Below, one piece after another: positions 1 through 7,972 of a stretch of DNA of 64,000 bases. Each line of letters opens with the position of its first letter. Within the stretch, counting starts at the first letter, position 1. The DNA is taken from NCBI GenBank assembly GCA_947306175.1, contig CAMZFV010000007.1, positions 1-64,000 on the forward strand, read 5' to 3'. The stretch is from an uncultured Prevotellaceae bacterium (lineage in GTDB: Bacteria; Bacteroidota; Bacteroidia; Bacteroidales; Muribaculaceae). The notes beneath the pieces are model-generated. The model was not told the DNA's origin. It saw only the letters and a program-made list of their open reading frames with translations, and searched no databases. A program made the position numbers and the translations under genes.

Positions 1-130
1 GCAAGTCGAGCACAATAACAAGAAAAAAGACATTTTTTCTTGGATTGTCGAGACGCAGCCTACCTTCGCCAACGGCAGCGGTAGTGCAAGTCAAGCACAA
101 TGGCAAGAAAAATACAACCCGTTTTTGAAC
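1..130. repeat. GACTTGCACTACC-family interspersed repeat, edge copy
   Basis: On the minus strand this stretch reads as a tandem of a repeat also found at 7790-7946. It has CTTGACTTGCACTACC, then GAAGGTAGGCTGCGTCTC, then a variable A/T hairpin core, then GCTCGACTTGC running off the window edge. The flanks are conserved while the hairpin cores differ, as in mobile or REP-like miniature elements. No protein-coding signal is seen. Confidence 0.6.
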
Positions 131-299
131 TATAGATAATTAAACACTCAGAACAGAATATTTTTTATAAAAAAGTTGCAAGATTAGAAAAAAAGTGGTT
201 ATTTTGCACAACCTTAAATCAAACTTTTATTCATACTATTTTTTCCTAGGCATCTTCGTTGTGAAACGGGATGCTTATTTGTTTTCAGACAATTATAAA

Positions 300-390
300 C
301 TACGAATTACACGAATTATACTAATTTGACTGACGCGTTCTTTCTACTGCCTACGAATTACGCGAATTTATCTAATTGGGCTGACGCGTT
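300..390. repeat. Direct pair of CTACGAATTAC repeats
   Basis: Two about 40-nt copies (300-339 and 351-390) share CTACGAATTAC, CGAATTTA, CTAATT and the end CTGACGCGTT. The same core recurs as inverted pairs at 2065-2141, 7668-7750, 31105-31187 and, in shorter form, near 21320 and 61549. Confidence 0.65.
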
Positions 391-404
391 TTTAATAAAA
401 TAAA

Positions 405-484
405 AGGAAAACAATAAATACAATAAACACAATTTATTGCTAATCAAGCAACTAGATTGTAACTATTGTATTTATTGTTTTCCT
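405..484. repeat. Palindrome of the AACAATAAATACAA family, perfect 20-bp arms
   Basis: AGGAAAACAATAAATACAAT (405-424) is the exact reverse complement of 465-484, around a 40-nt centre. Related sequence occurs at 25859-25887, 29056-29098 and 29141-29226. It could fold into a long hairpin and act as a bidirectional terminator; the recurrence suggests a repeat family. Confidence 0.7.
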
Positions 485-530
485 TATTTAACGATGTTAT
501 TGTATCGTCGTTGCTGTCTGATAGACTGGA

Positions 531-2012
531 TTAGTAATTGCGGGCGAAGATTACGCGGCGATGGCTGGGCTTGCCTGTGTAGATGCACTTGCCTTCCTCA
601 TCCTCGGCGTCCAGGGGGATGCAACGGATGGTCGCCTTGGTCTCTTCTTTGATTTTCTCTTCGGTCTCGGTGGTACCGTCCCAATGGGCAAGGATAAAGC
701 CGCCCTTCTCGATCTGCTCCTTGAACTCGTCCCAGGTATCTACCTTATAGGTCATGCGCTCACGCTGGTTGAGGGCCTTGGTGAAGATGTTCTGCTGGAT
801 TTCCTCAAGGAGTTCCTTGACGCGGTTCTCGATGCCTGCCAGCTGCTCGCTGCTCTTCTCGAGGGTGTCGCGACGCATTACCTCGACGGTGCCTGCCTCG
901 ATGTCACGGGCTCCGAGCACGAGACGAACGGGCACGCCCTTAAGCTCATAGTCGGCAAACTTGAAGCCGGGACGCTTGTTGTCGGCGTTGTCATACTTCA
1001 CCGAGATGCCCATGCTGCGCAAGTTGTTGACGATAGGCTCAACGACCTTGTTGATTTGGTCGAGCTGTTCGTCGGTCTTATAGACGGGCACGATGACCAC
1101 TTGGATAGGAGCCAAATGCGGAGGCAGCACGAGGCCGTTGTCATCGCTGTGGGTCATGATGAGGGCACCCATCAGTCGGGTCGAAACGCCCCACGAGGTG
1201 GCCCATACGTCCTGCAGCTTGTTCTCCTTGTCGATGAACTTCACGTCAAATGCCTTAGCAAAGTTCTGACCCAGGAAGTGGCTGGTACCCGACTGCAGGG
1301 CCTTGCCGTCCTGCATCATCGCCTCGATGGTGTAAGTCTCGAGGGCGCCAGCAAAGCGCTCGTTGGCGGTCTTGATGCCCTTGATGACGGGCAGCGCCAT
1401 GTATTTCTCGGCAAAGTCGGCATAGACATTGAGCATCTCAATGGCCTTGGCCTCGGCCTCTTCCTTGCTGGCATGGGCGGTGTGACCCTCTTGCCACAGG
1501 AACTCGGCGGTGCGCAGGAACATGCGGGTGCGCATTTCCCAACGGAAGACATTGGCCCACTGGTTGATGAGAAGGGGTAGGTCACGGTAACTGTTGATCC
1601 AGTTGCGGTATGTGTTCCAAATGATTGTTTCGCTGGTGGGGCGGATGATGAGCTCCTCTTCCAGACGCGCGGCGGGATCGACGATGACACCCTTGCCGCC
1701 AGGATCATTCATCAGGCGGTAATGGGTGACCACGGCGCACTCCTTGGCGAAGCCTTCCACATGGCTGGCCTCACGGCTCAGGAAGGACTTGGGAATGAGG
1801 AGGGGGAAATAGGCGTTCTGCACGCCCGTGGCCTTGAACATGTCATCCAGCTGGCGCTGCATCTTTTCCCAGATGGCATAGCCATAGGGCTTGATGACCA
1901 TACATCCACGTACTGCCGACTGCTCAGCGAGGTCGGCTTTCACTACCAGTTCATTATACCATTGAGAGTAGTTGTCGGCTCTCTTGGTTAAATCTTTAAG
2001 CTCTTTTGCCAT
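531..2012 (-). CDS. proS: Prolyl-tRNA synthetase, archaeal/eukaryote-type
   Basis: Charges tRNA-Pro with proline in the cytoplasm. At 493 residues it is the short ProRS type without the editing insertion of the long bacterial enzyme. Class II signatures are visible: RPTSE near residue 124, [20 protein letters not shown] as motif 2, and [19 protein letters not shown] as motif 3. The anticodon-binding domain follows, then a C-terminal extension with two cysteines ([15 protein letters not shown]) ending in RNY, as in archaeal-type enzymes. ATG at 2012 gives the canonical [19 protein letters not shown] start. A heptad-repeat leader and a palindrome separate it from the OmpA-like gene upstream. 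The 339-aa ORF on the other strand is a shadow. Confidence 0.97.
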   Translation of the reverse strand: MAKELKDLTKRADNYSQWYNELVVKADLAEQSAVRGCMVIKPYGYAIWEKMQRQLDDMFKATGVQNAYFPLLIPKSFLSREASHVEGFAKECAVVTHYRLMNDPGGKGVIVDPAARLEEELIIRPTSETIIWNTYRNWINSYRDLPLLINQWANVFRWEMRTRMFLRTAEFLWQEGHTAHASKEEAEAKAIEMLNVYADFAEKYMALPVIKGIKTANERFAGALETYTIEAMMQDGKALQSGTSHFLGQNFAKAFDVKFIDKENKLQDVWATSWGVSTRLMGALIMTHSDDNGLVLPPHLAPIQVVIVPVYKTDEQLDQINKVVEPIVNNLRSMGISVKYDNADNKRPGFKFADYELKGVPVRLVLGARDIEAGTVEVMRRDTLEKSSEQLAGIENRVKELLEEIQQNIFTKALNQRERMTYKVDTWDEFKEQIEKGGFILAHWDGTTETEEKIKEETKATIRCIPLDAEDEEGKCIYTGKPSHRRVIFARNY

Positions 2013-2014
2013 TG

Positions 2015-2064
2015 TTGTATTTAGTTTTTAGTTTTTAGTTTTTAGTCCTTAGTTGTCAGTTTTT
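2015..2064. repeat. 7-nt TAGTNNT array in the proS leader
   Basis: Units TAGTTTT (three times), TAGTCCT, TAGTTGT and CAGTTTT follow one another with a strict 7-nt period directly upstream of the proS start. On the coding strand this reads as AACTAAA/GACTAAG units. Confidence 0.7.
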
Positions 2065-2141
2065 AAACTACGAATTACACGAATTTAACTAATTTTTTAT
2101 TCTGCTAAGCCACTTAGTGTAATTGGCGTAATTAGTAGTTT
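2065..2141. repeat. ACTACGAATTACAC inverted repeat
   Basis: AAACTACGAATT (2065-2076) pairs with AATTAGTAGTTT (2130-2141) with one mismatch; the centre also holds GAATTTAACTAATT and TAAGCCACTTAGTG. It lies just beyond the stop of the OmpA-like gene and could serve as its terminator while belonging to an interspersed family. Confidence 0.6.
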
Positions 2142-2145
2142 GTTG

Positions 2146-2796
2146 TTAGTTTTTAGGGAGATTGCTGATGTTGATGTTGCCTTTCTTGGCTTGCTGGAGC
2201 ATGGTTTTCTCAGGGACGAGATAAATTTCCAGACGGCGGTTGCGCTTGCGGTTCTCTACAGAGTTATTGTCCACAACGGGATCAGTATCCCCTAACGCAT
2301 AGGGTACCACATAATCTACACTGGCATTCTCATCAAACCAGTCAAATATTGCGTTCACACGCTGTCGCGTGAGGTTAAGCGTGTATTCCGAACTGCCCGT
2401 GTTATCGCTGTGCATGACCAGCAACATTTTATAGAAGCCCGGATTCTTCAGCATTTTCAGGAATGGCTTGAGTTGAGTTTCACCCAACTTGGAAAGCGCC
2501 GTGTCGTTAGGTTCAAACAGCTGACTGGCAGGAATGGTGATGACGATCACCTCGTCATCTCGCATGATTTCCACCTCATAGTTGGAACGCTTGAAGGCGA
2601 CAGCCATTTCGTACTGGAAATCCTGGATCTTATCGGCCTGCTTGTCATTTTTGATTTCGGGGGTTTCCAGGTTTTCATCAAGTGACAATTCGTAAATGTC
2701 CACCTCGTGTTCCCTCGCCTGTGACTGTAGCGGCCACGTCATGAGAGACATCATGGTTAGTGAAAAAATCAATATATCTATAACACGTCGTTCCAT
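2146..2796 (-). CDS. OmpA-family peptidoglycan-associated protein
   Basis: A 216-residue exported protein. A hydrophobic signal segment (about residues 7-28, LIFSLTMMSLMTWPLQSQA) is followed by an acidic linker and a C-terminal OmpA-like domain from about residue 85. Typical elements are HSDNTGSSEYTLNLTRQRV and NRKRNRRLEIYL, which in the family bind the diaminopimelate of peptidoglycan. No N-terminal beta-barrel is present, so it is likely periplasmic or signal-anchored. It starts 8 nt after the rimM stop, suggesting co-transcription with rimM. The precise role is unknown; OmpA fold is confident. Confidence 0.85.
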   Translation of the reverse strand: MERRVIDILIFSLTMMSLMTWPLQSQAREHEVDIYELSLDENLETPEIKNDKQADKIQDFQYEMAVAFKRSNYEVEIMRDDEVIVITIPASQLFEPNDTALSKLGETQLKPFLKMLKNPGFYKMLLVMHSDNTGSSEYTLNLTRQRVNAIFDWFDENASVDYVVPYALGDTDPVVDNNSVENRKRNRRLEIYLVPEKTMLQQAKKGNINISNLPKN

Positions 2797-2804
2797 GTCA
2801 TTTT

Positions 2805-3344
2805 CTATTTTTCGTTCAGGTCAAGAAGCCCTTGCGGGAGATCCATGACCATCACTTTATTGTCCAAATCAAATTCAACAATCAGGTCGTCGCAGGCAGG
2901 TACCATCAGTTCATCGTCGCCACGTGACACCATGAAGATGGCATTCTCGGTCTGCTCATCAACGTCGGTGATTTCCCCTACCCTGGTACCGTCACTGTCA
3001 TGCAGTTCAAAGCCGATGAAAAAGTCAAGAGGATAACCGTCGGCATCGGCGTCATCGCTCTCTTGACGGTAATCACGCTTGAGGGCATAAATGTCGTGAT
3101 TGACCAGCTTGGCCGCTTCCTGTTCACTGTCGATACCATCAATCGTGAGCAGCACGGTCTCAAGCGACTTGGGGCGGCAAGCATTGACAAAGAAGGGAAC
3201 AAAAATCCCATCAATATCGCTCACCAGGCAGGAAAGTCCCTTCAACACATCAACATCCACATCGACAGTTGCGGAGATTTCCCCGCTAACCCCGTGTGGC
3301 TTATTGTAGTGCCCTATCGCTATGAGTTCCTCACGCGTGATCAT
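2805..3344 (-). CDS. rimM: 16S rRNA processing factor RimM
   Basis: Assists maturation of the 30S subunit by binding ribosomal protein S19 (family knowledge). The 179-residue length is normal. The N-terminal RimM barrel opens with IAIGHYNKPHGVSGEISA, the usual G-x-I-x-K-P-H-G type signature. The C-terminal PRC-barrel begins near residue 100 (FFIGFELHDSDGTRVGEI). It lies downstream of the DUF4290 gene, separated by a palindromic repeat, and immediately upstream of the OmpA-like gene. ATG at 3344 is preceded by an A/T-rich leader. Confidence 0.95.
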   Translation of the reverse strand: MITREELIAIGHYNKPHGVSGEISATVDVDVDVLKGLSCLVSDIDGIFVPFFVNACRPKSLETVLLTIDGIDSEQEAAKLVNHDIYALKRDYRQESDDADADGYPLDFFIGFELHDSDGTRVGEITDVDEQTENAIFMVSRGDDELMVPACDDLIVEFDLDNKVMVMDLPQGLLDLNEK

Positions 3345-3359
3345 ACTTTTGTATTATTT

Positions 3360-3427
3360 GTAGAGACGCAAAATCTTGCGTCTCATTTCATTCATTTGTT
3401 GAGAGACGCAAGATTTTGCGTCTCTAC
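3360..3427. repeat. GAGACGCAAGATTTTGCG palindromic element, intergenic copy
   Basis: Two 25-nt arms, 3360-3384 and 3403-3427, are exact reverse complements around an 18-nt spacer, and each arm is itself a near-palindrome (GACGCAAAATCTTGCGTC). The element fills the gap between DUF4290 and rimM. A second complete copy lies inside the coding sequence at 24334-24400, and a half copy is at 44282-44301. Confidence 0.85.
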
Positions 3428-3431
3428 CGCA

Positions 3432-4028
3432 TTATTTCTTTTTCTTCTTTTTGCCAACTGGTTGGGTCGGTTTGATGATCTGGTACTCGTGCAGGTGATG
3501 TGTCTCCGGGTCAAGGCGGATCTTACCATGACTGTAATAGGCCAGATCCTTAAAAATCTTGGCATCGTCCACATCCTCGTTGTTGATTTGGAAGATGAGT
3601 TTCTTCATGTGGTTGGCCAGCAGCATGACCAATGCGTCACGCTCTTCGCCCTCGGGGTACTCTGCTGCACGTTCAATCATGCGCTCAATGTTCTTACCAT
3701 AGTGGCGCAACTTGATCGGTTCCAACTGATAAGGGATGGGGATCGGCTTGGTGTCCAGATTCTCTTCCTTGATAATGTCATCAAAGGGGAAGTCCACATC
3801 AAGCTGAAAACCGCTCATGATCATCAGGTGATCCCACAATTTATGCTGGTAGTCCGCTTCAGTGCGAAGCTGAGGGAACATATTAGCCATATTTTGAACG
3901 ATCGTGTAGGCACAATGGGTGCGCTCATCGCGGTCTTCAATCGTCAGGCAATGATCCACCATCTGCTGGATGTTGCGGCCATATTCGGGCAACACCAGTT
4001 TCTTTAGAAGTGAGTTATATGTCAACAT
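3432..4028 (-). CDS. DUF4290 domain-containing protein
   Basis: A 198-residue cytoplasmic protein resembling DUF4290, a Bacteroidetes family of unknown function. It is largely helical, with conserved-looking YGRNIQQMVDHCLTIEDRDER at the N-terminus, a second similar unit YGKNIERMIERAAEYPEGEER, and a lysine-rich tail (GKKKKKK). The ORF track starts at a TTG (4037); I prefer the ATG at 4028 because a -7 box TATTTTTG lies at 4042-4035, which would make the transcript nearly leaderless. The pair of similar units suggests an internal duplication. Function is not assigned. Confidence 0.8.
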   Translation of the reverse strand: MLTYNSLLKKLVLPEYGRNIQQMVDHCLTIEDRDERTHCAYTIVQNMANMFPQLRTEADYQHKLWDHLMIMSGFQLDVDFPFDDIIKEENLDTKPIPIPYQLEPIKLRHYGKNIERMIERAAEYPEGEERDALVMLLANHMKKLIFQINNEDVDDAKIFKDLAYYSHGKIRLDPETHHLHEYQIIKPTQPVGKKKKKK

Positions 4029-4034
4029 AATCGG

Positions 4035-4042
4035 CAAAAATA
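4035..4042 (-). promoter_or_regulatory. -7 promoter box of the DUF4290 gene
   Basis: TATTTTTG on the minus strand ends 6 nt before the ATG at 4028, so the start codon would lie at or very near the transcription start. No clear TTTG -33 box was found. Confidence 0.5.
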
Positions 4043-4057
4043 ATACTTTTTTTTGAA

Positions 4058-4079
4058 CTGCGAAAATCCTTTTTCGCAG
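4058..4079. other. Short perfect hairpin between tsaB and DUF4290
   Basis: CTGCGAAAA and TTTTCGCAG pair around a TCCT loop. On the minus strand the stem is followed by an A-run rather than a T-run, so it is not a canonical terminator for tsaB. Confidence 0.4.
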
Positions 4080-4094
4080 CCAAGCGCCCCACCC

Positions 4095-4799
4095 TTACAA
4101 GTTAAGGATGGGATTTTTAGGCTTAGTTGCCTGAAAATCTTTTAAATAGAGAGGTGTGCTATAGGCCACATCAATAAAGTCCTGTTCACGATAGGCCTTC
4201 TCGGATAGTGCCAGCATATCAACGGCGACAGGCTTGACGCCGTCAACAAAGCGGATGCGATCGTGCTTGAGCACCTGACGGGTCTTGTCACTGCCGTTAC
4301 CCATCACCACGAGTGTATAGCCCTGACCGAGGAGGTTACCGAATGAGTTCTCGTCAAGAATCATCGCCTGAGGCTCCAGAACAGGCTCCAACGCAGGGTT
4401 GTAGGCGGCGGTGTATACTTCCATACGGCGCGCGTCAATCATCGGTATATACAACACCTTTTCATCCTCAACAAAGTGATGAAACATGGTGCTCACCGTT
4501 AGCAGTTTCAATGTGTTTACCCCGATGAGAGGCACTTGCAAGCCGAAAGCCAACCCCTTGGCTTCGCTCAGCCCGATGCGCAGGCCCGTATATGACCCGG
4601 GACCAATGCTCACCGCGATAGCATCCAGTTTGATTTCCCGGCTTCGGGCATAGTCCAGCATCTCTTTCACATACTGGCTCAACAGTGTGGCATGTGTCTG
4701 ACCCTCGTAGTTCTCACGGTGGTCAAGCACCTGTCCCTCACTGGTCAAAGCCACCGAGCAAACATCAGTCGAAGTCTCTATGTTCAGGATTACAGCCAT
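4095..4799 (-). CDS. tsaB: tRNA threonylcarbamoyladenosine biosynthesis protein TsaB
   Basis: A 234-residue member of the ASKHA-fold TsaB/TsaD family. TsaB is the non-catalytic scaffold that dimerises with TsaD during synthesis of t6A37 on ANN-reading tRNAs. The N-terminal signature ILNIETSTDVCSVAL and the region AIAVSIGPGSYTGLRIGLSEAKGLAFGL are diagnostic. It lacks the HxxxH iron-binding motif of TsaD, as expected. A YciO/YrdC/Sua5-family protein lies at 31.2 kb. Translation starts at ATG 4799; the gene stands 71 nt from the threonine aldolase stop. Confidence 0.95.
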   Translation of the reverse strand: MAVILNIETSTDVCSVALTSEGQVLDHRENYEGQTHATLLSQYVKEMLDYARSREIKLDAIAVSIGPGSYTGLRIGLSEAKGLAFGLQVPLIGVNTLKLLTVSTMFHHFVEDEKVLYIPMIDARRMEVYTAAYNPALEPVLEPQAMILDENSFGNLLGQGYTLVVMGNGSDKTRQVLKHDRIRFVDGVKPVAVDMLALSEKAYREQDFIDVAYSTPLYLKDFQATKPKNPILNL

Positions 4800-4870
4800 C
4801 TCTTATTTTAAAAACGCGCAAAGTTACTCAAAATTGTCGAAATAGCTGCTAAATCGGTGAAAAAGCACAT

Positions 4871-5899
4871 TTACAGGGCTGCGATAAGGGCATCGACGTC
4901 ACTGGGGAGTGTTGCCCAGCTGGTGACAAAGCGGCAATTCATCAGGTCTCCCACGGGATACCACTCCTCAAAAACAAATTCTTTTTTCAGGCGCTCAATG
5001 GTTTCCTGGTCCAACAGAACGAATTGCTGGTTTGTCGGGGAATTGCTGTACATCTTATATCCCTTGGATATGAATGCGTCACGCAAACGCATGGCCTGCT
5101 CAACGGCATGGCGGGCAATCTTGAAGTAGAGGTTGTCCTGCATCAAGGCGTCGAACTGGATACCCAACAGACGACCTTTGGCCAACAAGGCGCCATGCTG
5201 CTTGACAATGGTAAAGAAATGCGCTGGTGCCGGAGCATTAGGATTGGGAAAGACAACCGCCTCGCCGCATAGGGCGCCGCACTTAGTACCGCCAAGGTAA
5301 AACACGTCGCACAAGTCGGCCAACTGCGGCAAGGTCACATCCCCACCCTCTGCCATCAGGCCGTAACCCAGCCGGGCTCCATCGATGAACAACGGCAGGT
5401 TGTATTGCCTGCACACATCGCTTATGGCTGTAAGTTCAGCAAGAGTATAGATTGTGCCCATCTCGGTGGCGAAGGTGATATAGACCATGCCGGGGAAAAC
5501 CATGTGGTCATAGGTAGGGTCAGCGTAGAAGTCATGGAGCCACTGTGACAGCTCATGCACATCCATTTTCCCGTCATGGGAAGGCAGCGCCAGTACTTTG
5601 TGGCCGCCAAACTCAATGGCGCCACTCTCGTGGACGTTGATGTGACCCGTATCAACGGCCAACACACCTTGATAAGACAGCAACATGGCATCAATGACGG
5701 TAGCATTGGTCTGTGTGCCTCCCACGAGGAAAAACACATCGGCATCAGGCTTAGCGCATGCTTTGCGGATTCTTTCTCTGGCAGCCGTGCAGTAGTCGTC
5801 AAGACCGTAACCCGTGGCGCGCTCGTCATTGGTCTCTATCAGCCGCCTGAGGATGGCCTCGTGGCAGCCATTGTTGTAATCGCTTTCAAATGAAATCAT
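4871..5899 (-). CDS. ltaE: Low-specificity L-threonine aldolase / beta-eliminating lyase family
   Basis: A 342-residue PLP enzyme of fold type I, expected to cleave L-threonine or L-allo-threonine to glycine and acetaldehyde. Features include FESDYNNGCHEAILRRL at the N-terminus, YGLDDYC, VGGTQTNATVID, LFIDGARLGYGL with the PLP-binding aspartate, and LGGTKCGALCGEA containing the Schiff-base lysine (about residue 206). It is divergent from the GH13 gene; its -7 box on the minus strand is at 5991-5984 and the leader carries a heptad-repeat array. The symbol is by family resemblance; substrate range is inferred. Confidence 0.88.
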   Translation of the reverse strand: MISFESDYNNGCHEAILRRLIETNDERATGYGLDDYCTAARERIRKACAKPDADVFFLVGGTQTNATVIDAMLLSYQGVLAVDTGHINVHESGAIEFGGHKVLALPSHDGKMDVHELSQWLHDFYADPTYDHMVFPGMVYITFATEMGTIYTLAELTAISDVCRQYNLPLFIDGARLGYGLMAEGGDVTLPQLADLCDVFYLGGTKCGALCGEAVVFPNPNAPAPAHFFTIVKQHGALLAKGRLLGIQFDALMQDNLYFKIARHAVEQAMRLRDAFISKGYKMYSNSPTNQQFVLLDQETIERLKKEFVFEEWYPVGDLMNCRFVTSWATLPSDVDALIAAL

Positions 5900-5902
5900 T
5901 GT

Positions 5903-5972
5903 CTGTAAGTTTTAAGTTGTCAGTTTTAAGTTTTAAGTACGGATACTACCGCCTAAAACCTGACTACTGACG
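5903..5972. repeat. 7-nt repeat array in the threonine aldolase leader
   Basis: TAAGTTT/TAAGTTG/CAGTTTT-type units lead into a centre ACGGATACTACCGCC and then an opposing arm CCTGACTACTGAC. The layout (heptads, GGATRCTACC centre, opposing heptads) matches 48573-48645. Confidence 0.55.
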
Positions 5973-5983
5973 CATTAGTGTTG

Positions 5984-6011
5984 CAAAGGTAATGAAAATG
6001 AACTATCTTTG
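5984..6011. promoter_or_regulatory. Back-to-back -7 boxes for threonine aldolase and GH13 genes
   Basis: On the minus strand TACCTTTG (5991-5984) faces the threonine aldolase; on the plus strand TATCTTTG (6004-6011) lies 4 nt before the GH13 start chosen at 6016. The two boxes are only 12 nt apart, so opposite polymerases probably compete. Confidence 0.6.
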
Positions 6012-6015
6012 TGGC

Positions 6016-7665
6016 ATGAAAGGGAAGAAAAAAACGATTATCTACCAGTTGATGCCACGGTGGTTTACCAATCTCAATGACCATTGTGTGCCCAATGGCA
6101 GCATCCGTCAGAACGGCTGCGGCAAATTCAATGAAATTGACGAGTCAAAATTGCGTTCCATCAAGTCGCTGGGAGCGACTCACGTGTGGTACACGGGCAT
6201 TATTGAGCACGCCACAGCCACCAATTATGCCAAACAAGGGATTGTGCCATGTGACCCTCACGTTGTCAAGGGCATTGCAGGCTCTCCCTATGCCATCCGC
6301 GACTACTATGATGTGTGTCCTGATTTTGCTGTCAATGTAAAAAACCGCATGGCAGAGTTTGAGGACCTTGTCAAGCGCACTCATCACGTGGGGCTCAAGG
6401 TGATTATCGACTTTGTACCTAACCATGTGGCTCGCGAGTATGAGAGCGATGTCAAGCCCGCAGGCGTTCAAGACCTAGGCGAAGGAGACAATCCTATGAT
6501 GTTCTTTGACCCGAGGAACAATTTCTACTACATCACCGGGCAGGAATTCGCTCCTCATGGCATAGAATTAGGCACATATCATGAATTTCCTGCACGTGCG
6601 ACTGGCAATGACTGCTATACGGCATCTCCCAACTGTGATGATTGGTACGAGACCGTCAAACTCAACTACGGTATCGACCCATGGAATGGTAGCACCCACT
6701 TCGACCCCGTGCCAAACACCTGGAAAAAGATGCTCGACATCCTCAAGTTCTGGACTGCAAAAGGTGTCGATGGCTTCCGCTGCGACATGGCACATATGGT
6801 GCCCGTAGCCTTCTGGCAGTGGGCCATCAAGCAAATCAAGGAGATAAATCCCGATTTGATTTTCATTGCTGAGATTTATGACACGGCGCTTTACCGTAGT
6901 TACATCTTCGATGGCGGCTTTGATTACCTGTATGACAAGGTCACATTATACGATACCCTGCGCGGCATCATGTGTAACGGATGGTCCGCCAGTGACCTCA
7001 CCCGCTGCTGGCAGACGGTGGAAGGCATCAACGACCATATGCTTAATTTCCTCGAAAACCATGATGAGCAACGCATAGCATCTCAACAATTCTGCGGCAA
7101 CCCGTTAAAAGCCTTACCAGCCCTTGTGGTCAGTGCCACCATATCCAAGGGACCATTCATGATATATGCTGGGCAGGAATTAGGCGAGCCTGCGGTCGAT
7201 GCCGAGGGTTACAGTGGCCATGATGGACGCACTACTATTTTTGATTACTGGAGCGTCCCCACCCTGCGCCGATGGCACCAGGGCAAGCCCACTACTGAAG
7301 AGCGTCGATTGCGCTCCATATATCGCAAAGTCTTAGTGTTGTGTAATAGTGAGAAGACCCTTGCTTGCGGCCAATTCTTCGACTTAATGTACGTCAATCA
7401 AGAAACACTCAATCCCTATCGCCATTACGCATTCCTGCGCCATGTTGAAGGAGAAATGACGCTGGTGGTGGCCAGCTTTGATGACAATGAAGTGAAAACC
7501 GCCATCCGCATCCCTCAGCACGCTCTCGATTGTGCTCACATGCATCCCGGAAGGCATATTGCCAAGAATATATTTGAAAATCAGGAGGTAGAAGTCACAT
7601 TATCAGGCGACACGCTGTTTCCTGTTCATATCGAGGCTAATTCTTTCGTGATCTGGCATTTCTAA
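6016..7665 (+). CDS. GH13-family alpha-amylase-type glycosidase
   Basis: A 549-residue protein of the alpha-amylase clan acting on alpha-glucans. The four conserved regions are seen: VIIDFVPNHVA (about 130), GFRCDMAH with the nucleophilic Asp (about 257), IAEIYD with the acid/base Glu (about 285) and LENHDEQR with the third acid (about 348). A C-terminal beta domain follows. No signal peptide is visible, so it is probably cytoplasmic, consistent with the phosphorylase at the window end. The ORF track starts at 5992, but the -7 box TATCTTTG at 6004-6011 would then lie inside the gene; ATG 6016 gives MKGKKKTIIYQLMPRWF. Exact specificity is not predictable here. Confidence 0.88.
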   Translation: MKGKKKTIIYQLMPRWFTNLNDHCVPNGSIRQNGCGKFNEIDESKLRSIKSLGATHVWYTGIIEHATATNYAKQGIVPCDPHVVKGIAGSPYAIRDYYDVCPDFAVNVKNRMAEFEDLVKRTHHVGLKVIIDFVPNHVAREYESDVKPAGVQDLGEGDNPMMFFDPRNNFYYITGQEFAPHGIELGTYHEFPARATGNDCYTASPNCDDWYETVKLNYGIDPWNGSTHFDPVPNTWKKMLDILKFWTAKGVDGFRCDMAHMVPVAFWQWAIKQIKEINPDLIFIAEIYDTALYRSYIFDGGFDYLYDKVTLYDTLRGIMCNGWSASDLTRCWQTVEGINDHMLNFLENHDEQRIASQQFCGNPLKALPALVVSATISKGPFMIYAGQELGEPAVDAEGYSGHDGRTTIFDYWSVPTLRRWHQGKPTTEERRLRSIYRKVLVLCNSEKTLACGQFFDLMYVNQETLNPYRHYAFLRHVEGEMTLVVASFDDNEVKTAIRIPQHALDCAHMHPGRHIAKNIFENQEVEVTLSGDTLFPVHIEANSFVIWHF

Positions 7666-7667
7666 AA

Positions 7668-7750
7668 ACTACAAATTAGACAATTATATAAATGATTAAA
7701 TAATTTGTTTAATTTGCTTCGCCGAGCTAAAGGTTAGTGTAATTCGTAGT
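7668..7750. repeat. ACTACAAATT...AATTCGTAGT inverted repeat
   Basis: A diverged copy of the CTACGAATT family, with arms at 7668-7677 and 7741-7750. It directly follows the GH13 stop codon. Confidence 0.5.
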
Positions 7751-7789
7751 GAGAAAATGAAAACAATTTATTACCGTTGACCTTCGGTC

Positions 7790-7946
7790 GAAGGTAGGCG
7801 GCGTCTTGGGAATGCCAATGAAAAAAATGATTTTTTCTTTGGCATTTCGCTCGACTTGCACTACCTTTGCCTGTGGCTAAGGTAGGCTGCGCCTCAACAA
7901 AATCAAAGTATATTTTGCTTTTGTGTTCGACTTGCACTACCTTTGC
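7790..7946. repeat. GACTTGCACTACCTTTGC element, tandem two-unit copy
   Basis: Two consecutive units start with AAGGTAGGCGGCGTCTTGG or AAGGTAGGCTGCGCCTC, pass through a variable hairpin core, and end in TCGACTTGCACTACCTTTGC. Each unit ends in a promoter-like TACCTTTG box; the second is positioned to drive prs. This element and the repeat before it account for most of the 307-nt gap between GH13 and prs, where I see no gene. Confidence 0.65.
7914..7945 (+). promoter_or_regulatory. Promoter of prs within a repeat element
   Basis: TTTG (7914-7917), a 20-nt spacer and TACCTTTG (7938-7945) fit the Bacteroidetes sigma-ABfr consensus. The ATG of prs is 28 nt downstream. Confidence 0.65.
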
Positions 7947-7972
7947 AAAAAACAAATTAATGGAATACTGTT

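Larger units (their letters stand above)
131..530. other. Non-coding, repeat-rich spacer downstream of proS
   Basis: I see no gene in this stretch. It is A/T-rich and holds a possible terminator hairpin at 250-274 (GCATCTTCGTT / AAACGGGATGC, then TTATTTGTTTT), two direct copies of an ACGAATTAC repeat (300-390) and a perfect 20-bp-arm palindrome (405-484). The ORF-track line at 437-652 merely runs antisense into proS. Confidence 0.6.

Noticed and set aside
561-1580. 339-codon open frame antisense to proS
   Set aside because: Shadow of proS.
3000-4007. 335-codon open frame antisense across rimM, the palindrome and DUF4290
   Set aside because: It stays open through the palindromic element only because the element lacks stops in several frames; rimM and DUF4290 are clearly on the other strand.
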